The position numbers and the translations under genes were made by a program. Below are positions 55,151 through 64,000 of a stretch of DNA of 64,000 bases, piece after piece. The first letter of the stretch is position 1. Each line of letters starts with the position of its first letter. The stretch is from Prorocentrum cordatum (taxonomy: Eukaryota; Sar; Dinophyceae; Prorocentrales; Prorocentraceae). The notes below the pieces were generated by a model. The model worked only from the letters and a program-made list of their open reading frames with translations. It was not told the origin of the DNA and did no database searches. The stretch lies in assembly GCA_963575745.1 (NCBI GenBank), contig CAUYUJ010015735.1, forward strand, positions 208,718-272,717. The letters are read 5' to 3'.

Positions 55151-55673
55151 TTCTCTGGAATCCCAGAACACGGGGACCAATCCCAGCGATGGAAGCTGAA
55201 AAGTGCGAGTGGGTGTCCTTCAGCATACTCATGCAGTTCTGAAGCGTCTGCAAGATGTGCTTGTTTTACAGCTTATATGTGAGAACAGCCAGGATTGGCC
55301 TCAGGTCTAAATAACACGCAGAAGGGATAGGCCCCAGGGGGCCAGCATTGGTACCAGTTTGCTGGGATTGGCCCCTCCAGAGTTCCCAGGGGGCGTCGCG
55401 TCGGCGTCCAGGCGGGGGCTCCCACGGGGGCCCGGGGGGCGTGACCCCCACCCTGGGCGGCCTCCCCTGTGGAGAAGGAGGACAGGGCGGTGATCCCTGT
55501 CGGCAGTGGAACTCACGACCCCGGCCCCCATCCTGGTCCCAGCACCGGCCCCGGCCCCGGCCCCAGACAGGGCCCCGGCTCCGGCCCGCACCCCGGCCCC
55601 GGCCCAGGCCCGCCCCCGAGGAGACGGACACCACGGGGCTCGTTCAAGCTTGAACGTTCGCACGTTTCCTCTT
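55151..55673. other. Unassigned, G+C-rich; GGCCCCGGCCCC words and one palindrome
   Basis: 55,540-55,615 is an array of CCCCGGCCC words. 55,641-55,656 is a perfect palindrome CGTTCAAGCTTGAACG just before the CTC tract. No gene. Confidence 0.5.
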
Positions 55674-55727
55674 CTCCTCCTCCTCCTCCTCCTCCTCCTC
55701 CTCCTCCTCCTCCTCCTCCTCCTCCTC
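55674..55727. repeat. (TCC)n at the 5' junction of LINE-2
   Basis: About 18 TCC units, uninterrupted, ending directly at the first base of the retrotransposon. Confidence 0.95.
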
Positions 55728-55897
55728 AGCCGTTCTGGCCCAGTGTTTTTCTGGGCTTGCGAGAGCAGTCTTCAGAGCGGCAGTCGCTCTCGCGGGTCTT
55801 TGTGGCTCGGTATCATTCAGTTCGAGGGATCTCAACCCTCACGCTTTCCGTGAGCTCCTGTGGGAGCACCTCTTGCGTCTCGGAGGGGCGCCCTCCC

Positions 55898-57046
55898 ATG
55901 GGACGTGATGTCGACGACGTGCTCGCGGGTCCGCGTTTTCCGACTTGGGGATGCCCAGACTGCGGGCGCAACCAGAACTGGGCGTCTCGTATCCGCTGCG
56001 TCTGCGGCAAGCCCGCGCCTCAGTCGATCGTGCAGCGCGCCAAGACAGCAGCCAAGGCCAAGTCGCAGGGGCCCGTGCCTGCTCCTCGTGATGGTGGCGC
56101 TCGGCCTCGTGGTGCCTGGGCTGGTGGACCTCCTCAGGTCCAGTCGAAGATGGAGAAGCAGCTGGAGGCTCTCACCAAGCAGGTGGCAGCCCTCACCGTG
56201 CATGGCGGTGGAGGCCCCCGTGGCGCAGCAGGCGGAGTGCCTGGCAGTCGTAAGCCCGCTGCGGCCGACGGCGCTGGCGATGATGCCGCCGATGGCGACG
56301 CCGAGCTCGCAGCCGTGCGCGCCAAGGCGGACGCCCTCGAGGAGGCCCTCGGCGCGCTCAAGAAGTGCTCGGCCCTCGGCAGCTCCCCGATGCAGCTGCA
56401 GATGGAGACCGAGCTGCAGGCCTTGCGCAAGTCGATCTCTGAGCGCAAGCCAGCGGTCACCAGGCACAACACTCTTGGTCACAAACTGGCGAGTTCACAG
56501 CAGAAGTTGGCCAAGATGCAGGATGAGATGGTTGAGCAGGAGAAGTCTGTCAAAGAGGCTCAGGAGCTTCTACAACAGCAACGTGAGAAGATCAGGGCGG
56601 TGCAGGTCGAGATCGCCGCATACCAGGTGGAGCTGCGCAGCATGGTGCAGGAGGTGGCGCCTTCGCAGGACCCGCCCATTGCGCCCACGCTCGAGCTCCC
56701 CCCCGAGTTCCTCGCTGCGGCCCCAGCCGAGGTGCAGCAGATGGTCGCCTCGCCGAGTTTCGTTCAGTTCCAGGAGCTGCTGCGGTCCCAGTTCAAGGCT
56801 CAGCAGGAGGCCACGGGGGCTGCATCACCTGCTGCTGCTGCCCCATGCTCCCCTCCTGCCCCAGGATCGGAGGTTCCTCATCAGGAGATCCCAGTCCCAG
56901 AAGATATGGATTTGGAGGACCTGGAGGAGGAAAAAATACAACAACTTCTTTCGGTTGCTCGGAAAGAAGGGGACGATCACGCCGAAGTTTTCTCTAATCT
57001 TCTTCGAGAGATGGGGGTCAAAGCTAAGAAGCAGAAGTGTGGGTGA
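55898..57046 (+). CDS. LINE-2 ORF1: zinc-ribbon and coiled-coil protein
   Basis: 382 residues, open. The start is ATG at 55,898 (MGRDVDDVLAGPRF) because it directly precedes the zinc-binding part; the frame is also open upstream to 55,469, but that part crosses the (TCC)n tract and is not expected to be coding. Residues about 18-39 (WGCPDCGRNQNWASRIRCVC, then GK) form a RanBP2-like zinc ribbon, W-x-C-x2-C with an internal N-W and a second pair of cysteines. A Lys/Arg-rich linker follows, then two coiled-coil stretches (KQLEALTKQVAALT; HKLASSQQKLAKMQDEMVEQ onward). The acidic tail (DMDLEDLEEEK) ends in KAKKQKCG. Stop TGA at 57,044-57,046. Probably the nucleic-acid-binding component of the element particle. 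Confidence 0.8.
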   Translation: MGRDVDDVLAGPRFPTWGCPDCGRNQNWASRIRCVCGKPAPQSIVQRAKTAAKAKSQGPVPAPRDGGARPRGAWAGGPPQVQSKMEKQLEALTKQVAALTVHGGGGPRGAAGGVPGSRKPAAADGAGDDAADGDAELAAVRAKADALEEALGALKKCSALGSSPMQLQMETELQALRKSISERKPAVTRHNTLGHKLASSQQKLAKMQDEMVEQEKSVKEAQELLQQQREKIRAVQVEIAAYQVELRSMVQEVAPSQDPPIAPTLELPPEFLAAAPAEVQQMVASPSFVQFQELLRSQFKAQQEATGAASPAAAAPCSPPAPGSEVPHQEIPVPEDMDLEDLEEEKIQQLLSVARKEGDDHAEVFSNLLREMGVKAKKQKCG

Positions 57047-57050
57047 CACT

Positions 57051-60000
57051 ATGCTGGGATTAGCAGTACCGTTGCTCTCGGGGATTCCACTGTCTGCCAC
57101 AGGAGTTCCAGTTCCCCCTCTGAAGGGGGCGCCAGCCAGGCCTCAGCACGATAGTGACATTGGCAAGTATTTTTTGGAGACCTTCAATGGCTCCTGCTGG
57201 CGCACGCTTCGCCGACGCTTGGCTGAGACTGACGCAATCGTGCTGTGTGCCCAAGAGGTTGGCATCAGTGAGGAGTTCGTCGGCCAGGCCACTACCACAG
57301 CCCGTTCGTTGGGCTGGCATGCTCTCTTTCTTCCTGCTCGTATCAATGTTGAGTCTGGGAAGCTGTCGTCGGGAGTTGCTGTTTTTGCTCGACTTGCAGT
57401 GGGACTTCGTTGGCCTGCTGATGGCAATGGGTGCATATGTGCCCACCGCGTCGTCAAGGTTTTGATTGAGTTCCCTGGGTGGCCAGTTTTGTCTTTATAT
57501 TCGGTCTACATGAGATCTGCGGAGGGCCTCAGTGAGGCCAACCTGGGGATGCTGAAGTCGATAGGTCAGTCGATCACGGACCCGACGCATACGATTTTGG
57601 GCGGCGATTGGAATCTGAGTCCAGAGGTCCTGGAAGCTTCTGGATTTCCCCGCAAACTTAGCATGATTATACTCTCACCTTCGGCTTTTACTTGTCGATC
57701 TTCGGTGTCGAACAGCGTGATCGACTAGTTCGTGATGGGCCCTGGGATCGCTCGTCTGGTTTCTCGGGTCTCGGCGGATACGTCTTGGGAAATAAAACCA
57801 CATCACCCCGTTCGAGTTGAGTTCCGAGGAGATTCGATACGTTTGAAGCAACTTGTTTATCGCACTCACCAGCGCCTGCCTCTCGACCCTCCTTTTGGAC
57901 CGTCACCGTCGCCGGTGGAGTGGAGCGGTGCCTTGATGCATGCGTCGCACGCGATTGCCACCAGTATGCACGCTGCTGCGACGGAGGCATGGGCGGTCCT
58001 ATCGAATGCCTGGGGCCATTTTGTTGACTGCGCCGAACTGGAGCTGCATCGAGTGTTAGGCACGGAGGCGAAGGAGCTTGGTGAGAGGAGTCGAACGATC
58101 AAGGCCTCGTGGGTTTCAGTGTTTTATCGCCCGAAGAACCCAGATGATGCGCTCCAGGTCATCGCAGGTTGGAAATGGGTTTTCCAGACTTTCACTGAGC
58201 TGTTTAACTCGGTCGCCTCCGAGGATTGCGACCTGCATACCTGCCAGCACATCCAGGTGGTATTGCAACACTCCTGCCCAGGCGAAGGTTTGAGCCCGCG
58301 GTTGGATGCCACCTTGCGCGCCATGCGCGAGATAGCACTAGCCTGGAGCGCGGACCGTCCTGCTGAGCAGTCGTGGCGCGATCGAGCCAACCAGTTTTTG
58401 GAGGATATCCAGGCCGACTATGATGAGGCCATCAGCGATGGCGAGAAGGCTTCACGCGAATCTTGGGACTCTTGGCAAGCTAAGTCTTTAGCGGGATCCG
58501 CGAGGCTCATGCATAGGTTCACGAAGGTCCAGAGGAAGTGGCAGCCCACTATTGTCGAGCGCTCCCCAGGGATCTTCACCGCAGACCCTCAGAGCCTCCT
58601 GGCCTCCGAGACCATCAAGTTAGGCGATTTCTGGAATGCTAGGACATCTCCTCCTTCGGCCTGGATACCGAATCGAGATTGTTTCCCTCGCGCGAGCCCG
58701 TCGGAGATACGAGCAGCATCGCGCTCTTTTAGCCGCCACACCTCGCAGTCGCTGGACGGCTACCACCCCGGGCACTTCGCCTGCTTGAGTGACCTTGGGT
58801 TGGAGGTCCTTGCGATGCTCTACGAGGCGATCGAACGCCTAGGTTTGTTCCCAGCACAGCTGCTGTGGATGCTGATGCCTCTCTTGGAGAAGCCGAAAGG
58901 AGGACTACGGCCCATATTGCTTTTGGGGTCCCCCGTCCGTGTCTGGGAACGCCTACGTCGGCGCCAGTGCGACGACTTCCTGGAGCGGGCCCATCGGCCC
59001 TACTGGTCCTTCGGTTCAGGGCAAAACTCGGAGGCGGCCATCTGGAACCAGAGTGTCCTCTCGGAGCAGGCTTCTTCGAGCGGTAAGGCCACTGCAGGCT
59101 TCATTTGGGATGGCATGAAGTACTATGAGTCCTTTATCCTGGTCTGGCTCCGAGATAGGGCTATCTTCTGGAGGATCCCCATGGTGCTCGTCAAGACTCT
59201 TTATAACCTCTGGCGGTCTCCTCGGATCCTGAGACTGGGGGCTAATCACTCACCTCTGGTTTTTTTTTGCGGAGTCTGGGCTCCCAGCTGGGGATATCTT
59301 CAATGACGTTTTTGTCAAGGTTTACGCGATGTTTGAGTTTGACATGTGGTCTCAGAGGCACCCTGAGGTCTCCCTTGGGTCTTACGTCGACGACGACACG
59401 GTGGCGGCCTACGGCGATGAAGACATGATCGTAGCCAACCTAGTACGTGCAGGGATTGACCTCAAGAATGTATTTGATCACAGGCTGAACGTCCGCCTGG
59501 CGGAGGACAAGGCCATCACTTTCGCCTCTTCTCAGAGGCTCGCATACCGTCTGTGCCGTCGTCTCCGTGCTGTCTGTCCTTCGGCTGCGACCAGCGCGGC
59601 CGTCTCGCTGGGCACGGACCTGGCCCCAGGTCAACGGAGAACATGCAAAGGAGGTATGAGTAAGAGGAAGGAACGTTTCAGGATGATGAGGAAAAGACAC
59701 AGGCTGGTTTCTCACTATCGTCGGAAACTTCCTCGGGATAAATCGAGAATGCAGAAGATTTACATCGCTGGAGTGCGCCATGCCGCTGGATATGGTGCAG
59801 TGGTGCTAGGCATGTCGAACGCAGAGCTTCAATCGTTGCAGCGAGTATTGTTAGCAGGCAGAAGTCCAGCACATCGGGGGGCCTCGTTGACGGCCAAGTT
59901 GGTTTTGCACGGCGACCCCGCGTGGAAACAGTCGGTGGCACCAGCCCACCAGTGGGCAATCAGTCTCTGGAGATCGATTACCACACTTTCCACTTCCCCT

Positions 60001-61884
60001 TTCTCCTTTCGGCAGCACATACAGATATGGAGGGATGTTGTCGAGGGCCAGGAGCTTGATCTGGAACCCACGGGCTGGAAAAAATCGAAAGGTCCCATCC
60101 ATAGAATGCTCTTATGTCTGCACAGGATTGGCTGGAAAGCGGTAGGCTTCTCAGTGTGGCACGACGAGCGAGGTTATGTCATTGACCTGATGTACACCTC
60201 GCCTGCCCTCCTCAATAAGCTGCTTGAGGAGGGAGTCCAGAGGATGCACGAGCGTAGGATGGCCCAGGCAACTCCGATGTTCACTTTTTCCCGCGTCTCA
60301 CCCGACCCCCTGAGACGAATGTTGCGCTCAAAGAAGCTCGACGGTCGGCAGAAGTATTGGCTTTCCTCGTGTTTCTCTGGGGCCTGTTGGACTGCGGATC
60401 GGCTGAAATCCTCGGGGTACGTTTCGGATAGGTTGTGCCCCCTCTGCGGGGAGCCCGACTCCATAGTCCACAGGCAGTTCGTTTGCTCGGATCCGACCGT
60501 CGAAGCAGCACGCCGTGAGCATCTCTCAGACGAGGAGATACTAGCGGCACGCAACTGCTCGCCTGAAAGACTGCTGTTGTGGTCTCGGCTCATGGTGGTT
60601 CAGCCTGAGGCTCCTCCTCCTTGCCTCGAGCTTGATCCCCTGCGCCAAGGGCCGTCAGGCGAGCCACTATCGGTCGAAGAGTTTTGTGAGCGAACTGTCA
60701 ACACCCGTATCGTTGTTGACGGCTCGGCTACTCAGTTTGTGTTTCGCGATCTGAATCGGGCCACGTATGCGGCCGTTTTCTTCGACTCGTCGAGCGAGAC
60801 CCCGTATGAGGTTCGCGCTCGACTTCTTGGAACGGTTTGGCCTGGCCTTCCCCAGACGGCCCAGTCGGGAGAACACCTCGGGGCTGTCACTCTCTCCTGT
60901 GTGGCTACAGGCCTTAGTGAGGCCCACTCGGACTGCCTGGGAGTCGTTCACCTGGCTAATGCGCGCCCGTCCGTACAGTTGGACCCAGGCCATGTTTTCG
61001 CTGGGCTTCGGAGGCGTGCCCTCCAGGAGTCAGGCCAACGTTGCATTGCTTCCTTTGCCCACACGCCAGCACATCGGTCGGACGAGGTGATAGCCGCTCT
61101 TCCCGCCCAGGAACGCAAGATCGCTCTTGGGAATCAGGATGCGGACCGTCTGGCTAAGTATGATCTGTCTCTGCACCCATCGCTGCTAGGCGAGGAGCTG
61201 GAGCAATTAGACAAGGACGTGGCCCTCCTACGTAAGCTGGTGGCCATGTTCGGTGCAGTTTTGTCGCTTTTTCCGAAACTCCAGTTTCAACGGGACCCCA
61301 CGGCTCCTAGGGTGAAAGCTCGGACCCTTCGTGCCATCGAGTGGCACGACTGGCTCGTTCTGGACCCTGGGGATGAGGAAATCCCGTCGCTCCCCAGGTG
61401 CTCGAAATGTTTCAAGACGGTCATCGGAGACTCCAGACCCATGGACGGGTGCAAGGGTCTCCCCACGGCGCTACGTAAGTTGCAGGGCGCTGAGAGCGAG
61501 CGCGGCCACCTCCTGTGCACGACTGTTGTGCAGGATGACGAGTGCGCCCCGACTGTGTTCTGTTTCCGCTGTGGTGCCTTCACCAGCAAGCGGTGCTATC
61601 TCCTCGGCGGGATGTGCGGACCACCTGGCCCTAGCGGGCGATGCGCTTTGTCACGCATCCGTCGAGGTCTCCCGCCCCATTACAGGTCTCGGGGCACTGT
61701 TGCTGCAAGTGTTGGCACCACCTGTCGTGCCTCGGCCAAGTATGTCCTGCTCAAGGCAGCCGACCCTGGCCTGTCCTCCTCCTCCTCCTCTCGCTCGGGC
61801 CTGATTTCGACTCCTGGAATGTCGGCCCTTGCGGAGAGGATTCGGCTGAGAGAGGAGGCATCTCATGCAGCAGGATCGGCCTGA
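57051..61884 (+). pseudogene. LINE-2 ORF2: endonuclease-RT-RNase H polyprotein, one stop and one frameshift
   Basis: Begins at ATG 57,051, four bases after the ORF1 stop. The endonuclease domain (LCAQEVG near 57,244; SGVAVFAR; GGDWNLSPEV near 57,600) runs to SVID, where TAG at 57,726-57,728 replaces the Tyr expected from SLIDYAV in LINE-1; the same frame continues open at once. RT: PLLEKPKGGLRPILL (about 58,877-58,923) and motif A FIWDGMKYYESF (59,100-59,135). At a T9 run (59,260-59,268) the frame shifts by one; motif B SGLPAGDIF follows in the new frame, and motif C SYVDDDTV lies near 59,380-59,403. Then a zinc knuckle LCPLCGEPDSIVHRQFVC (about 60,436-60,489), RNase H (VVDGSA; GEHLGAVTLSC; SDCLGVV; NQDADRLAK near 61,132) and a Cys-rich C-terminus (CSKCFKTV; CFRCGAFTSKRC). 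Stop TGA at 61,882. Catalytic acids are intact. Confidence 0.85.
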
Positions 61885-61929
61885 GGCCGCGTGGTGATGT
61901 TCTGCCCAGGGGCCCTCGAGGGAAAAATC

Positions 61930-62262
61930 CTCCTCCTCCTCATCCTCATCCTCCTCCTCCTCCTCCTCCTCCTCCTCCTCCTCCTCCTCCTCCTCTTACT
62001 CCTCCTCTTACTCTCTCCTCCTCTCATCCTCCTCCTCCTCCTCGTCCTCCTCCTCCTCATCCTCCTCTGCCTTCCCCTGCTCCTCCTCCTTTTCTGCTCC
62101 TCCTCATCCTACTCCTCCTTCTCCTCCTCTCTCCTCCTCCTCCTCCTCCTCCCTCCTCTCCCCCTCCTCCTCCTCCTCCTTCTCCTTCCCTCCTCCTCCT
62201 CCTCCTCCTCCTCCTCTTCCTCCTCCTCCTCCTCCTCCTCCGCCTCCTCCTCCTCCTCCATT
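61930..62262. repeat. (TCC)n at the 3' junction of LINE-2
   Basis: 330 bp of CTC with CTT, CAT and CTG variants, beginning immediately after GGGAAAAAT at the end of the retrotransposon. It is longer and less pure than the 5' tract. Confidence 0.9.
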
Positions 62263-62384
62263 CCTTGTTTTCCTTCTGAACAACTCCTCCCTGTCGCACC
62301 CCAAGGCTAGCTGGTCGGAAAGGCGGGCCAGGCGTTTCGCCTTAGACGTCCTTATCACTTATGAGCCTCAAGCTTAGAAACTGA

Positions 62385-62900
62385 CAACAGTTTCACTGAT
62401 GAAGGGCGGGTCGCTTCCCACATGCGGCTCTCGCCTTAGCGCAGCCCAGACTCGTCTCAAAAATTCACAGGAGCTTCACGGATCGAAGACGGGTGTTTTT
62501 TTAACATGGTTCTCGCCGTAGCGCCGCGCACATCCGTTTTTTTACATGTGCAAGGGCTTCACAAATTTAGGGCGGGTCGTTTCCAAAATGTGGCTCTCAC
62601 CTCAGCGCCGCGCGAACTTGTCTCAACAATCTGCAAGAAATTGCACGAATTCAGGGCGGAGTAATTTCTAAATGTGGCTCTCGCCCAAGCGCCACGCACA
62701 TTCGTTAAAAATGCAAGAGTGGCATGGATTGATGGCGGCGCTTTTTCAAAATGTGGCTCCCGCTTTCAAGCCGCGATCACTCGTCTCAAACATGTGCACG
62801 AGCTTCACGGAGTGCGGCGGTTCCTTTTCGAAATGTGGTCCTCGCCTCAGCGCCGCGCATATTCGTTTTCGCATGTTTCAAGAGTTTCACTGGTTCTCAA
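62385..62900 (+). repeat. 84-bp degenerate tandem array
   Basis: Six diverged units with GCAAGAGCTTCACGGAT-, GGGCGGGTCGTTTCCAAAAT-, GTGGCTCTCGCCTCAGCGCC- and GCGCACATTCGT-like parts, at intervals of about 84 bp. Frames change between units, so it is not a protein repeat. Confidence 0.7.
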
Positions 62901-64000
62901 GGTTAACGTACCAGTAATTGCGGCTTTGAGCGATTCAGGAGTGTCAGGGCGCAACACTCAGCTTGATTCGCGGTGTTGATCTCTCAGGAACGGTGTTCTG
63001 GCACGATTCAGGATCGTTAAGACGCACAGGTTGTGTCGTGGCGTTGAAGCCATGAGAATGGAATTTGGGCATGCTTCTGAATTGTCAGATATTTGTCCGC
63101 CAAAGGGCCACTTATCTCAGTGGAAATGAATCCTTGTAGGTGCCCATGAAGAGGGAGCTTGAAGGGAGGGTGTATCCCAACATCGTTGATAAGTCTTGGG
63201 TTTACAATGGTCCTCCTCCTCCTCCTCCTCCTCCTCCTCCTCCTCCTCTTCCTCCATCCCGTTACATTGTGAAAAACTCTTGGCCACGGATCCAGCCACG
63301 GCGGACGCCAAAACGCAGCCGTTGGGCGCCCCGAGGTGGGCCCCGAGACCCCCCTCTCCAGGGCACGCCTGTTCTGGGGTACGTTTGGCCTCCCCTGAAT
63401 CTCAAGTCTCGACTGCATCGCCGGACCCAAAGGAAAACAGCTTCTGGGGAGTCCTCGCCAGTCGACTGGGCGGCGCGTCGCGCGCGGCCGCTGTCGGGGG
63501 CGCCGCTCTTGCCCTTGCCCTTGGCGGGGCCCTGGGCGGACCCGGGGGGCGCTGGCGACAACCCCACAAGGCGGCGTCGCTCCCCATCCTGCTCCGTCTG
63601 CTCCTCCTGCCCCCTCTCCTCCCCCTGAAACCCTGAAACCCTGAAGGCAGGAAAATTCGTCGAACGCTTCCCTCCGCCCCGGCCTCCATGGGGGGTGATC
63701 GAACTTGTGAGCCAGGTAACTCCAGGGCCGGGCGCCCCTGGAGTTACTAGCTGGTGAGGTATGCTGCATAAAACAAAAAGTATATAAATACATATTTGTG
63801 TCATACAAAAAATGAGACGAACGATAGCGGACAGAAAGCGAACGACAGGCGAACGGACGAGAGAGGGAGGAAGAGGGAGAAAGGGATCATCATGCTCGAA
63901 AAGGAAAGGAGGTCGGTGAGGCTGGCGGCGCACGGTGGCGGCGTGGCCTGCAGGGTGGCCACGCGAGCCAAGGTGGATAGGCGCCCACCCGGCCTCTGGC
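62901..64000. other. Unassigned, with a (TCC)n tract
   Basis: A CTC tract at 63,208-63,257. The rest is unique-looking and G+C-rich, with GAGGGAGGAAGAGGG purine words at 63,860-63,880. No gene or RNA recognised up to the window edge. Confidence 0.5.

Larger units (their letters stand above)
55728..61929 (+). mobile_element. Non-LTR retrotransposon LINE-2 (plus), full length
   Basis: 6.2 kb. The 5' end AGCCGTTCTGGCCCAG follows a (TCC)n tract and resembles the spliced leader (about 15 of 22 positions counting the preceding bases). Then a 5' leader of about 170 nt, ORF1, ORF2 four bases after the ORF1 stop, a very short 3' region (about 45 nt ending GGGAAAAAT), and (TCC)n again. It has the same design as LINE-1 but proteins too different to be a recent duplicate. 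One stop and one frameshift in ORF2. Confidence 0.85.

Noticed and set aside
55469-55897. N-terminal extension of LINE-2 ORF1
   Set aside because: The frame is open upstream, but it crosses the (TCC)n tract and flanking low-complexity DNA that lie outside the element.

Overview
This window looks like a piece of a dinoflagellate nuclear genome. The decisive mark is an exact copy of the dinoflagellate spliced leader (DinoSL, 22 nt) on the minus strand at 54,089-54,068. Consistent with this are the G+C-rich base composition, a very high load of simple repeats, long non-LTR retrotransposons, and exon-sized coding fragments with no complete host gene. The genus cannot be fixed from the sequence. 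Nothing prokaryotic, no CRISPR array and no tRNA or rRNA gene was seen.

Layout. 1-12.3 kb: a 102-bp minisatellite, two copies of a 750-790-bp dispersed repeat (R1), an exon resembling the S1 region of a voltage-gated cation channel (minus strand, about 4,425-4,790), a SINE/MITE-like insertion with a perfect 22-bp target duplication (4,884-5,046), several foldback elements and degenerate arrays. 12.1-20.1 kb: a dense field of short mobile elements and large palindromes (12,142-12,225; 13,836-14,019; 14,064-14,221), a third R1 copy whose internal GTC tract has grown to about 750 bp, and a TA-flanked terminal-inverted-repeat element (19,040-20,089) that contains a large ATC tract. 20-29 kb: simple-sequence arrays, including a (GACT)n array framed by a 67-bp inverted repeat. 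29.1-30.6 kb: a satellite-carrying composite element (89-bp units). 30.6-45 kb: further repeats, a 3-kb low-repeat block with decayed coding-like sequence on the minus strand (34.65-37.68 kb), two very large ATC/CAG tracts, and a possible single-repeat WD40 exon (41,418-41,517).

45.4-62.3 kb is the centre of interest. Two full-length non-LTR retrotransposons lie in divergent orientation, one minus (46,691-54,089) and one plus (55,728-61,929). Each has an ORF1 (zinc-ribbon plus coiled coil) and an ORF2 (endonuclease-reverse transcriptase-zinc knuckle-RNase H-Cys-rich tail). Both ORF1s are open. Both ORF2s are lightly damaged: one frameshift in the minus copy, one stop and one frameshift in the plus copy. 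Each element is bordered on both sides by (TCC)n in the same orientation relative to the element. The minus element begins with an intact spliced leader whose first bases (TCC) match that repeat. It interrupts a second copy of the 89-bp satellite-carrying element, and the copy at 29.1-30.6 kb serves as its paralogous empty site.

The working model is that these retrotransposons are copied from trans-spliced transcripts and insert into TCC/GGA microsatellites, which the abundant satellite-carrying elements supply. This is inference from junction structure; no search or alignment program was run. Copy boundaries of the dispersed repeats are approximate.
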